A DNA stretch of 10,530 bases from NCBI GenBank assembly GCA_945946715.1, contig CAMEWU010000069.1:1-10530 (forward strand), read 5' to 3'. The number at the start of each line of letters is the position of its first letter. The first letter of the stretch is position 1. Of this stretch, positions 1 through 6,830 are shown in pieces. The position numbers and the translations under genes are program-made. The notes below the pieces were generated by a model, which saw only the letters and a list, made by a program, of their open reading frames with translations, did not search any database and was not told the origin of the DNA. This stretch comes from an uncultured Clostridium sp. Lineage in GTDB: Bacteria; Bacillota; Clostridia; Lachnospirales; Lachnospiraceae.

Positions 1-2172
1 ATTATTTATATTCATAATTTAAATAAAAATTTTGAACAAGAAGTACTGAAAACCATGGAAGAGATTTCTTCTCAGGAAGTCGTTTTGATTCAGACGGAGA
101 TAAATGGAAAATCCAGTTTGCTGAAAGATATAGCAACTGTATTGGACATTGATTTTGATGCAGAGCCGGAATATATTTTACGCTCAGTTCGAAATCAATT
201 ATCACCTATAGTAAAAGAAAATGGTTTTCGTGGAATGGGTATTATTTTTCCGGATGGTACTGCATATTCTACCACGGGTGATATCTATAATAATACAATG
301 AACAATCAGTTTTATCTGTCTGCCATGGAAGGGAATACCACAATTTCAGAACGAATTCCCCTTGATTCTTCAGCAACAGAGTATGTAAATGTATATACAA
401 CACCGATTCTGGATAAGACAACCAAGGAACCTGTAGCAGTCTTATTTGCAACTTATCGGACAGAGAAATTTCGTTCCACTATTGAAGTGGGTTCTTTTCA
501 TGGAGAAGGATATTCTTATGTGGTAACAGAGAGTGGAGATGTAGTGGTTGATTCAGAACATGTGGGGTCTTTTCAAAACATGTCAAATATATATACATCT
601 ATGTTAGAAGTTGATGAAACGAATAAAGATGCAGTAGAACAACTAAAAGCATATATTGAAACAGGAGAAAATGGTAGAGTAGTATTTAGAAATAAAGTTA
701 ATAAGTATATGTATTGCAGGCCTATAGACATAAATAACTGGTATTTACTAACCGTAGTACCAGTGAGTGTGGTGGATACACAGATGAATATCGTAATCCG
801 GAATACAATTGTACTGGTTATTATTTTAGTCAGTGTATTTGGTGCTTTAATTGGACTGATTGTAAAACAGCAACGAAAAAAGCAGGAAGAACTGTTGACA
901 TTAGCATATGTGGATCCAATTACCGGTGGTCATACTTTTGCAAAATTCCAACAGTTATTTGCAGAGACCATGCGAAGTTGTCCGGAGCAAAAGTTTGCTT
1001 TGGTATCGTTAGACTTAAATAAGTTTAAGATGATAAATGATTTGTATGGGTATGATGAAGGAGATAAAATCATCCGGAATATGAGTCGGTTATGGGATGA
1101 GAATTTACGTCCCCATGAGTTTTGTGGTCATCGTATGGCAGATCGGTTTGTAGTGCTGTTGACATATAATAGCCAGGAAGAATTAAAACAACGGGTTCAA
1201 GAATATCGTCTGCAATTACAGGAAACGGCAAAGGGAAAATACAAATTAAGTCTTCGGGTTGGGATTTACCAGATGGAAGAAAATACTGAGCCTTTTTCTA
1301 CGGTTTACAGTCGCTCTATGATGGCTTTTTCTGCAGCAAAAGATTCCGGCAAGCATTTTATGGCATTTTACCAGTCTGATATGGAAGAACAGATGATTTG
1401 GGAAAAGAATGTTGAAGATGAATTCCAGAAGGCACTGAAAAATCATGAATTTGTAGTATTTTATCAGGCAAAAATCGATGCGGAAAGCGGGAAAATTTCC
1501 GGTGCGGAGGCATTGGTGAGATGGATAAAACCGGATGGAACCATTATACCACCCAATCGATTTATTCCGGTTCTGGAGAATAACGGAAGCATTGCTGAAT
1601 TGGATCAGTATATGTTTCGTGAAGTCTGTATTCATCAGAAAGCATGGATGGATGAAGGTAAAAAAATAGTTCCGGTTTCCGTAAATTTGTCCAGAATTCA
1701 GCTGGCGGACCGGGAATTTGTTAATACATATCAGGAAATTCTGGAAGACACAGGTTTGCCATCCCAGTATGTTGGGCTGGAATTTACAGAGAGTGCAATG
1801 TTTGATAATGAAGAAGTATTACGAGAAACAGTAGAGCGGTTGCACAAGCTTGGTGTAAAGGTTCTGATTGATGATTTTGGGGTAGGATATTCCTCTATGA
1901 TGTCACTCAAGGTAATACCGGTTGACATACTAAAAGTGGATAAGAGTTTTATTGATAGTATAGGAGATGAACGTGGAGATAAGATTGTAATCAGTATTAT
2001 AGAATTTGCACTTTCTTTGGGAATGAGTGTAACAGCAGAGGGTGTAGAGAATGATTACCAGTATTACTTTTTGCGGTCTCATCGTTGCAATGACATACAA
2101 GGGTATTATTTCTCAAGACCAATTCCGGCAAGTGAATATTGCAAAAAGTTTCTGATTTCTGCCAATGGTTGA
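1..2172 (+). CDS. Membrane sensor c-di-GMP phosphodiesterase (dCache-TM-degenerate GGDEF-EAL), 5' partial
   Basis: The frame is open from base 1 and reads 18 codons before the first visible ATG at 55, so the true start and a first membrane helix probably lie off the left edge. Residues below count from Met55. Residues 1-248 look like an extracytoplasmic dCache-type sensor. Residues 249-270 are a hydrophobic membrane helix followed by a basic KQQRKKQ stretch. A GGDEF domain follows (about 280-425), but its signature is MADRF at 361-365 and its inhibitory-site motif is RPHE instead of RxxD, so cyclase activity is unlikely. The EAL domain (about 462-700) keeps the catalytic set: E485 in EAL, N544 in VNLS, E576 in LEFTES, D606/D607 in IDDFG, K627, E662 in AEGVE and Q682 in QGYY. 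The inferred role is hydrolysis of c-di-GMP to pGpG in response to an external ligand, with the GGDEF domain acting at most as a GTP-sensing or structural module. The ligand is unknown. The gene ends with TGA 65 bases before prfC. Confidence 0.93.
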   Translation: MIYIHNLNKNFEQEVLKTMEEISSQEVVLIQTEINGKSSLLKDIATVLDIDFDAEPEYILRSVRNQLSPIVKENGFRGMGIIFPDGTAYSTTGDIYNNTMNNQFYLSAMEGNTTISERIPLDSSATEYVNVYTTPILDKTTKEPVAVLFATYRTEKFRSTIEVGSFHGEGYSYVVTESGDVVVDSEHVGSFQNMSNIYTSMLEVDETNKDAVEQLKAYIETGENGRVVFRNKVNKYMYCRPIDINNWYLLTVVPVSVVDTQMNIVIRNTIVLVIILVSVFGALIGLIVKQQRKKQEELLTLAYVDPITGGHTFAKFQQLFAETMRSCPEQKFALVSLDLNKFKMINDLYGYDEGDKIIRNMSRLWDENLRPHEFCGHRMADRFVVLLTYNSQEELKQRVQEYRLQLQETAKGKYKLSLRVGIYQMEENTEPFSTVYSRSMMAFSAAKDSGKHFMAFYQSDMEEQMIWEKNVEDEFQKALKNHEFVVFYQAKIDAESGKISGAEALVRWIKPDGTIIPPNRFIPVLENNGSIAELDQYMFREVCIHQKAWMDEGKKIVPVSVNLSRIQLADREFVNTYQEILEDTGLPSQYVGLEFTESAMFDNEEVLRETVERLHKLGVKVLIDDFGVGYSSMMSLKVIPVDILKVDKSFIDSIGDERGDKIVISIIEFALSLGMSVTAEGVENDYQYYFLRSHRCNDIQGYYFSRPIPASEYCKKFLISANG

Positions 2173-2197
2173 AAAAAGGTGGAAATAATACTATAAT
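2169..2197 (+). promoter_or_regulatory. Sigma-A type promoter of prfC
   Basis: The -35 TTGAAA (2169-2174, five of six consensus bases) and the -10 TATAAT (2192-2197, perfect) are separated by exactly 17 bases. The -35 overlaps the TGA stop of the upstream phosphodiesterase gene. Transcription should start near 2204, leaving a leader of about 33 bases that carries the AGGAGG site. This makes prfC independently transcribed and rules out the ATG at 2198 as its start on this transcript. Confidence 0.8.
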
Positions 2198-2236
2198 ATG
2201 TCACTGATTAAAGATATAGGAAACCAGGAGGCTGTT

Positions 2237-3832
2237 ATGGCAGGAGAATACCAAAAAGAAATAGAAAAACGTAGAACCTTTGCAATTATTTCTCATCCGG
2301 ATGCAGGTAAGACTACTTTGACGGAGAAATTCTTATTATATGGCGGGGCTATTAATACAGCTGGTTCCGTAAAGGGAAAAGCAAATTCTAAGTATGCAGT
2401 ATCGGACTGGATGGGAATCGAGAAAGAAAGAGGTATTTCTGTTACTTCCTCTGTACTGCAGTTTAATTATGATGGATATTGTATCAATATTCTGGATACA
2501 CCGGGACATCAGGACTTCTCGGAAGATACCTATCGAACCTTAATGGCAGCAGATTCAGCTGTTATGGTAATTGATGCATCGAAAGGTGTAGAAGCCCAGA
2601 CAATCAAATTGTTCAAAGTATGTGTCATGCGTCATATTCCGATTTTTACATTTATCAATAAAATGGATTTGGAAGCGAAGGATTCCTTTGAATTGTTAGA
2701 TGATATTGAAACGGTTCTGGGAATTAAAACTTGTCCAATTAATTGGCCGATTGGTGCCGGAAAACGATTTAAGGGAGTATATGACAGGGAGACCCGACAG
2801 GTTTCCATGTTTCAGGCAGTTTCTGTTGGTGGTTCTAAGTCAGCAGCAGAAACGGATTATGATATAGATGATCCTAATCTGAAAGAAGCCATTGGTGAAG
2901 AGCTATATCAGCAGTTGGTGGATGAAGTAGAGCTTCTGGATGGTGCCAGTGATACCTTTGATCAGGAACTGGTGAACCGGGGAGAACTATCTCCCGTATT
3001 TTTTGGCTCTGCGTTAACTACCTTTGGTATCGAAACATTTCTGGAGCATTTTTTGAAAATGACCCGGTCCCCATTGCCACGAATGTCAAATGAAGGATTA
3101 ATTGATCCTGTTGAGGCACCGTTTTCAGGCTTTATTTTTAAGATTCAAGCGAATATGAATAAAGCTCATCATGACCGAATTGCTTTCATGCGTATATGTT
3201 CCGGTAAATTTGATGCGTCAAAAGATATTTATCATGTGCAAAGTGGACGAAAGATGAAGTTGTCCCAGCCACAGCAGATTATGGCACAGGACCGGAAGGT
3301 AATTGATGAAGCCTATGCCGGAGATGTGATTGGTGTATTTGATCCGGGTATTTTTTCAATTGGGGATACGATTTGTGCACCGGGTAAAAAGTTCGAATAT
3401 GAAGGGATTCCTACCTTTGCACCGGAACATTTCTGTCGTCTGGTATCATTAGATTCCATGAAGAGAAAGCAGTTTATCAAAGGTGTTACCCAGCTGGCAC
3501 AAGAAGGAGCCATTCAGATTTTTAAAGACTATTCTCTGGATTTGTCAGAAATTATAGTTGGTGTAGTTGGTGTACTGCAGTTCGATGTGCTGAAATACCG
3601 GTTGGAAACAGAATACAGTTGTGAGGTGCGGTTGGAACCATTGCCATATAATTACATTCGATGGGTAAAGGATCCTTCTACGGATTTAAATAAGCTAAAG
3701 CGTGTAAGTGATTGTAAAAAGGTTAAAGATATGAAGGATAATCCATTGTTATTATTTGCAAATGAATGGTCTATCCGAATCGTATTGGAAAATAATGAAG
3801 GACTGGAATTAGAGGATTTCAGGAAAAATTAA
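2237..3832 (+). CDS. prfC: Peptide chain release factor 3 (RF3, translational GTPase)
   Basis: RF3 is a cytoplasmic translation GTPase that removes RF1/RF2 from the ribosome after peptide release. G-domain motifs are intact, counting from Met at 2237: P-loop SHPDAGKTT at 19-27, DTPGH at 87-91 and NKMD at 141-144. The KANSKYAVSDWMGIEKERGISV switch region is typical of RF3 (key residues only: the SDWM and ERGISV blocks), and EF-Tu-like domain II and the RF3 C-terminal domain follow. The frame also has an upstream ATG at 2198, but that codon directly abuts a perfect TATAAT and has only a distant purine stretch. The ATG at 2237 has AGGAGG at 2226-2231 with 5-base spacing and gives 531 residues, close to the usual 529 of the family. 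No clear terminator follows the TAA at 3832, so some read-through towards the next operon is possible. No missing motif or frameshift is visible. Confidence 0.96.
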   Translation: MAGEYQKEIEKRRTFAIISHPDAGKTTLTEKFLLYGGAINTAGSVKGKANSKYAVSDWMGIEKERGISVTSSVLQFNYDGYCINILDTPGHQDFSEDTYRTLMAADSAVMVIDASKGVEAQTIKLFKVCVMRHIPIFTFINKMDLEAKDSFELLDDIETVLGIKTCPINWPIGAGKRFKGVYDRETRQVSMFQAVSVGGSKSAAETDYDIDDPNLKEAIGEELYQQLVDEVELLDGASDTFDQELVNRGELSPVFFGSALTTFGIETFLEHFLKMTRSPLPRMSNEGLIDPVEAPFSGFIFKIQANMNKAHHDRIAFMRICSGKFDASKDIYHVQSGRKMKLSQPQQIMAQDRKVIDEAYAGDVIGVFDPGIFSIGDTICAPGKKFEYEGIPTFAPEHFCRLVSLDSMKRKQFIKGVTQLAQEGAIQIFKDYSLDLSEIIVGVVGVLQFDVLKYRLETEYSCEVRLEPLPYNYIRWVKDPSTDLNKLKRVSDCKKVKDMKDNPLLLFANEWSIRIVLENNEGLELEDFRKN

Positions 3833-3834
3833 AT

Positions 3835-3873
3835 TTACGTTACGTTTACGCATTTGTAAGAAATTGTAAGAAT
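3835..3873 (+). repeat. Short direct-repeat cluster upstream of the nfeD promoter
   Basis: Three TTACG units (3835-3839, 3840-3844, 3846-3850) are followed by two tandem 10-base units, TTGTAAGAAA (3854-3863) and TTGTAAGAAT (3864-3873). The 10-base period places the two longer units on the same helix face, and they end 7 bases before the proposed -35. This arrangement resembles a tandem activator site, but no known regulator motif is recognised. Confidence 0.4.
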
Positions 3874-3880
3874 TAACCGA

Positions 3881-3909
3881 TTGTATCAGTATTGGAAATG
3901 CGATAGAAT
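3881..3909 (+). promoter_or_regulatory. Candidate promoter of the nfeD-SPFH operon
   Basis: TTGTAT (3881-3886) is a weak -35 with three of six consensus bases. It is followed after 17 bases by TAGAAT (3904-3909), a -10 with five of six. The poor -35 together with direct repeats just upstream would fit an activator-dependent promoter. This is inferred from pattern only. Confidence 0.45.
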
Positions 3910-3958
3910 AAATACAGTCCATTTGGTCATAGAATCATAAGAGAAAGGGGCGTTAGAT

Positions 3959-4411
3959 ATGGGAGTTTTAGGAAGTGCAGGAATTATGGCACTTATCTGG
4001 CTGGCCTTGGTAATTCTATTTGTTATTGTGGAATTAATTTCGCTGGGACTGACAAGTATCTGGTTTGCAGCAGGTGCGTTAGTTGCCGGAATTGTAGCAA
4101 TGGTAGGAGGACCATTCTGGTTACAAGTGATTTTATTCATGGTTGTTTCAGCGGTTCTGTTAGCATGTACCAGAGGTTTTGCAAAAAGACATTTGGATAA
4201 TAAGATTGAAAAAACCAATGCAGAAGGTCTGGTTGGAAAAAGTTCCGTAGTGATTGAGACAATTGATAATGCTTCATCTACTGGGAAAATACGGATTGGT
4301 GACATAGAATGGACTGCGAGAGCAGTCAATGAAACACAGGTAATACCCAAAGATAGTAAGGTAATTATCCGAGAAATCAAAGGCGTCAAGTGTATGGTAG
4401 AACCGGAATAA
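3959..4411 (+). CDS. Short NfeD-family membrane protein (OB-fold partner of SPFH protein)
   Basis: The protein has 150 residues. Residues about 8-72 are strongly hydrophobic and can form two to three membrane helices, with Gly/Ala-rich packing (WFAAGALVAGIVAMVGG). From about residue 78 a soluble region follows that contains the EGLVGKSSVVIETID and GKIRIGDIEWTAR blocks. This is the usual NfeD C-terminal OB-fold, which packs against the partner SPFH protein. It is the short form, without the N-terminal ClpP-like serine protease domain found in long NfeD proteins. The start is supported by GAAAGGGG (3943-3950) with 8-base spacing. The stop lies 61 bases before the SPFH gene, and the pair matches the widespread NfeD/stomatin (YbbJ/QmcA-like) gene pair. 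The inferred role is a membrane microdomain or membrane protein quality-control complex. Its exact function is not established. Confidence 0.9.
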   Translation: MGVLGSAGIMALIWLALVILFVIVELISLGLTSIWFAAGALVAGIVAMVGGPFWLQVILFMVVSAVLLACTRGFAKRHLDNKIEKTNAEGLVGKSSVVIETIDNASSTGKIRIGDIEWTARAVNETQVIPKDSKVIIREIKGVKCMVEPE

Positions 4412-4472
4412 GAAGCTGTATTGCGGTGAAGGAGTACAATTGACATAGGAAAAGAAAATGGAGGTATAGAAC

Positions 4473-5444
4473 ATGGGAGAATTTGGAATGAGTGCTGTTG
4501 GAGTGGGCGGTTTAATTGGTGGATTTGTAGGTCTTGGAATTTTTATTCTTGTGATTCTGGTGATTATTGCAGTTTCCTGCATTAATATCGTGCCACAGGC
4601 ACATGCATATGTTGTTGAGCGACTGGGAACTTATCGTGCAACCTGGTCTGTAGGATTTCATTTGAAAGTGCCATTTATTGATAAAGTTGCAAAGCGTGTT
4701 ACATTAAAGGAACAGGTTGTAGATTTTGCACCACAGCCTGTGATTACCAAAGATAATGTTACCATGCGGATTGATACCGTTGTATTCTTCCAGATTACAG
4801 ATCCAAAGCTGTTCTGTTATGGTGTTGAAAATCCAATCATGGCTATTGAGAATTTGACTGCTACTACTCTTCGTAATATTATTGGTGATTTGGAATTAGA
4901 TCAGACATTAACTTCCAGAGAAACAATTAATACCAAGATGCGTGCTACTCTGGATGAAGCAACGGATCCTTGGGGAATTAAGGTAAACCGTGTAGAGTTA
5001 AAGAATATCATTCCTCCGGCAGCGATTCAGGATGCCATGGAGAAGCAGATGAAAGCAGAACGGGAACGCCGGGAACAGATTCTGATTGCAGAAGGTGAAA
5101 AGAAATCAGCAATTCTTCGGGCAGAAGGTCAGAAAGAGTCATTAATTCTTCAGGCAGAAGCAGATAAGCAGGCAGCCATTCTTCGTGCTGAGGCAAAGAA
5201 GGAAGCAACCATTCGGGAAGCAGAAGGTCAGGCAGAGGCAATTGAAGCGATTCAAAAGGCAAATGCAACCGGTTTGGTTTACTTGAATGAGGCAAATCCA
5301 AGTGATGCGGTTATTCAGATTAAGAGCTTGGAAGCATTTGCAAAAGCAGCAGATGGTCAGGCAACCAAGATTATTATTCCATCTGAAATTCAGGGAATAG
5401 CGGGACTTGCAAAGTCAGTAGTTGAAGTTGCGGCTGAGAAGTAG
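4473..5444 (+). CDS. SPFH/band-7 (stomatin, QmcA-like) membrane protein
   Basis: The protein has 323 residues. Residues about 12-38 form an N-terminal membrane anchor (GLGIFILVILVIIAV core). An SPFH/band-7 domain follows at about 40-195, with the stomatin-type blocks RLGTY, DNVTMRID, DPWGIKVNRVELKNI and PAAIQDAMEKQMKAERERRE. Residues about 196-265 form an Ala/Glu/Lys/Arg-rich coiled coil containing four consecutive 11-residue repeats (210-253). The C-terminal segment has ALEAF/IIIPSEIQG-like sequence typical of oligomerising stomatins. GGAGG (4460-4464) sits 8 bases before the ATG, which fixes the start. The protein probably forms large ring or cage assemblies at the membrane together with the upstream NfeD protein. 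A terminator follows 42 bases after the stop. Band-7 family membership is clear, but the physiological substrate or partner protease is not visible here. Confidence 0.93.
   Translation: MGEFGMSAVGVGGLIGGFVGLGIFILVILVIIAVSCINIVPQAHAYVVERLGTYRATWSVGFHLKVPFIDKVAKRVTLKEQVVDFAPQPVITKDNVTMRIDTVVFFQITDPKLFCYGVENPIMAIENLTATTLRNIIGDLELDQTLTSRETINTKMRATLDEATDPWGIKVNRVELKNIIPPAAIQDAMEKQMKAERERREQILIAEGEKKSAILRAEGQKESLILQAEADKQAAILRAEAKKEATIREAEGQAEAIEAIQKANATGLVYLNEANPSDAVIQIKSLEAFAKAADGQATKIIIPSEIQGIAGLAKSVVEVAAEK
5100..5231 (+). repeat. Four tandem 33-base repeats encoding hendecads in the SPFH coiled coil
   Basis: Units at 5100-5132, 5133-5165, 5166-5198 and 5199-5231 encode KKSAILRAEGQ, KESLILQAEAD, KQAAILRAEAK and KEATIREAEGQ. 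The 11-residue period (three helical turns) is expected of a right-handed or straight coiled coil. The DNA of the units is also similar (CAT/AAT-TCTTC-GG-GCAGAAGGTCAG-like cores), consistent with internal duplication. Confidence 0.8.
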
Positions 5445-5486
5445 ACAGAACCGGATAGATTCTGAAGGAATTGTAAAAAAGAAAGC

Positions 5487-5519
5487 TGGGAACTCTGAAA
5501 CAGGAGTTCCCAATTTTTT
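5487..5519 (+). terminator. Rho-independent terminator of the nfeD-SPFH operon
   Basis: TGGGAACTC (5487-5495) pairs perfectly with GAGTTCCCA (5504-5512) around an 8-base loop and is followed by AA and a run of six T (5514-5519). It lies 42 bases after the SPFH stop codon and separates this operon from the rRNA methyltransferase gene. Confidence 0.92.
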
Positions 5520-5551
5520 ATAGAAAAGAACCGTAGATAAATATACTGTAA

Positions 5552-6754
5552 ATGGAGAAAAAGCAAGAGATGAAACAACAGAATCCTGGAATGGTAAAAG
5601 GACAAAATCAGATAAAAGCAGGATGCTCATATGTGAAAAAATGTGGCGGATGTGATATGAATCATGATGATTATGAATGGCATCTGAAAAACAAGCAGAA
5701 GATGGTGGAACAGAAACTGCAATCCATCTGTAAGGTTTTTCCGATAGAAGGAATGGAACATCCCTATCATTATCGAAATAAGGTACATGCTGTATTTGCA
5801 CATACAAAGCAGGGAATTATTTCCGGTGTGTATGAGGCGGGAAGTCAGCGGGTCGTACCGGTGGAACAATGTAAAATAGAAGATGAGAAGGCAGATGCTA
5901 TTATTCAAAGTATTCGACAACTGGCAAAGACATTTCGTATAAAAATTTATAACGAGGATACAGGATATGGTTTTTTACGTCATGTGTTAATCCGAAGGGG
6001 ATTTGTAAGTGGTGAGATTTTAGTTGTACTTGTAACGGCAGAGCCCATGTTTCCTTCTAAAAATCACTTTGTCCGGGAACTGCGAAAGCTTCATCCGGAA
6101 ATTACAACGATTGTGCAGAATATCAATGCTCGTAATACCAGTATGGTATTAGGAGAACGAGAAATACTGCTATATGGAAAGGGATATATTCAAGATGTAC
6201 TTTGTGGTAAGGTGTTTCGGTTATCCCCAAAGTCTTTTTATCAGGTAAATCCGGTGCAAACGGAGAAGTTGTATCAGAAAGCCATAGAACTTGCTGCTTT
6301 GACCGGAAAAGAATGTGTGATTGATGCTTACTGTGGAATCGGAACCATTGGTCTGATTGCCAGTGATAAAGCCAAAGAGGTCATTGGTATTGAGCTAAAT
6401 GAGGCAGCTGTAAAAGATGCTAAAATCAATGCAAAAGAGAATCATGCAGATAACATTAAGTTCTATCAAGGGGATGCAGGAAAATTTATGGTGAAAATGG
6501 CACAGCGTGGGGAACGTGCAGATGTTGTGATTCTTGACCCGCCAAGAGCAGGAAGCGATGAAGCATTTCTATCCTCTATTTTGAAGCTTGCACCAAAGCG
6601 GGTGGTGTATATATCCTGTAACCCGGAAACACTGGCAAGGGATTTGAAATACCTGAAAAAACACAGGTATCAACCGGAAGGAGCGTATCCTTTTGACATG
6701 TTTCCGTGGAGTGACAAACATGCGGAGGTAGTAACGGTATTATATAAGAATTAA
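5552..6754 (+). CDS. rlmD: 23S rRNA (uracil-C5)-methyltransferase, RlmD/RlmCD (TrmA) family, TRAM-less
   Basis: This SAM-dependent enzyme methylates uracil C5 in 23S rRNA (U1939-type, possibly also U747 as in Gram-positive RlmCD). The 4Fe-4S ligands are visible: C25, C31 and C34 in CSYVKKCGGC, plus C107 in VEQCKIE. The catalytic domain has FYQVNP, the SAM-binding DAYCGIGTIGL (from D258), LDPPRAG (D329), nucleophile C356 in SCNP and general base E392 in HAEVV. At 400 residues it is about 50 shorter than typical members. The N-terminal TRAM RNA-binding domain is absent: the Cys cluster begins at residue 25, and an in-frame TAA (5549-5551) directly precedes the ATG. The start is uncertain because 5552 has no good ribosome binding site. 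A TATACT at 5542-5547 could be a -10 that would favour the ATG at 5570 or 5591. All catalytic residues are kept, so the enzyme is probably functional. Whether the target is U1939, U747 or both cannot be told from sequence alone. Confidence 0.9.
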   Translation: MEKKQEMKQQNPGMVKGQNQIKAGCSYVKKCGGCDMNHDDYEWHLKNKQKMVEQKLQSICKVFPIEGMEHPYHYRNKVHAVFAHTKQGIISGVYEAGSQRVVPVEQCKIEDEKADAIIQSIRQLAKTFRIKIYNEDTGYGFLRHVLIRRGFVSGEILVVLVTAEPMFPSKNHFVRELRKLHPEITTIVQNINARNTSMVLGEREILLYGKGYIQDVLCGKVFRLSPKSFYQVNPVQTEKLYQKAIELAALTGKECVIDAYCGIGTIGLIASDKAKEVIGIELNEAAVKDAKINAKENHADNIKFYQGDAGKFMVKMAQRGERADVVILDPPRAGSDEAFLSSILKLAPKRVVYISCNPETLARDLKYLKKHRYQPEGAYPFDMFPWSDKHAEVVTVLYKN

Positions 6755-6759
6755 AAATC

Positions 6760-6788
6760 TTGCTGGTTAGTGTTATCTGTGATACACT
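6760..6788 (+). promoter_or_regulatory. Candidate extended -10 promoter of the putP gene
   Basis: TTGCTG (6760-6765) is followed after 17 bases by TACACT (6783-6788), with TG at 6780-6781 forming an extended -10 (TGATACACT). Both hexamers are moderate matches. The predicted transcription start is near 6795, giving a leader of about 36 bases with the AGAGGA ribosome binding site at 6821-6826. Confidence 0.5.
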
Positions 6789-6789
6789 A
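6768..6789. promoter_or_regulatory. Operator-like dyad overlapping the putP -10
   Basis: TAGTGT (6768-6773) and ACACTA (6784-6789) are perfect inverted repeats. Inside them ATC (6775-6777) and GAT (6781-6783) extend the symmetry apart from one extra T, leaving the triplet TGT in the centre. There is no T-run after it, so it is not a terminator for the upstream gene. Its position over the -10 suggests a repressor site. The protein that would bind is unknown. Confidence 0.45.
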
Positions 6790-6805
6790 GGGAAAGCGTT
6801 AGCAA
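6790..6805 (+). promoter_or_regulatory. Candidate CcpA catabolite-responsive element (cre)
   Basis: GGGAAAGCGTTAGCAA matches the Gram-positive cre consensus WTGNAANCGNWNNCAW except at the first two positions. The central AANCG and the right CAW are kept. It covers the predicted transcription start of putP, where CcpA binding would repress. This fits carbon-source control of amino-acid uptake but is inferred from the motif alone. Confidence 0.45.
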
Positions 6806-6830
6806 ATGAAAAAGAGAGGAAGAGGAAAAC

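Noticed and set aside
2198..2236. N-terminal extension of prfC starting at ATG 2198
   Set aside because: The codon directly follows a perfect -10 hexamer, lacks a well-placed ribosome binding site and adds 13 residues beyond the normal RF3 length. ATG 2237 has AGGAGG at ideal spacing.
3886..4446. 186-residue minus-strand open frame opposite nfeD, and other long minus-strand frames (for example 1246-1635, 5008-5301, 10018-10443)
   Set aside because: They lie opposite well-identified genes, have no recognisable domains and have low-complexity compositions that follow from the plus-strand codons.
4440..4470. Possible internal promoter TTGACA ... TATAGA before the SPFH gene
   Set aside because: The spacing is 19 bases and the -10 would lie 2 bases before the ATG, overlapping the good ribosome binding site, so it cannot give a normal leader.
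5542..5547. TATACT as a definite -10 for the rRNA methyltransferase gene
   Set aside because: No acceptable -35 lies 16-18 bases upstream (TATAGA only), so it is kept only as a reason for doubt about the start codon.
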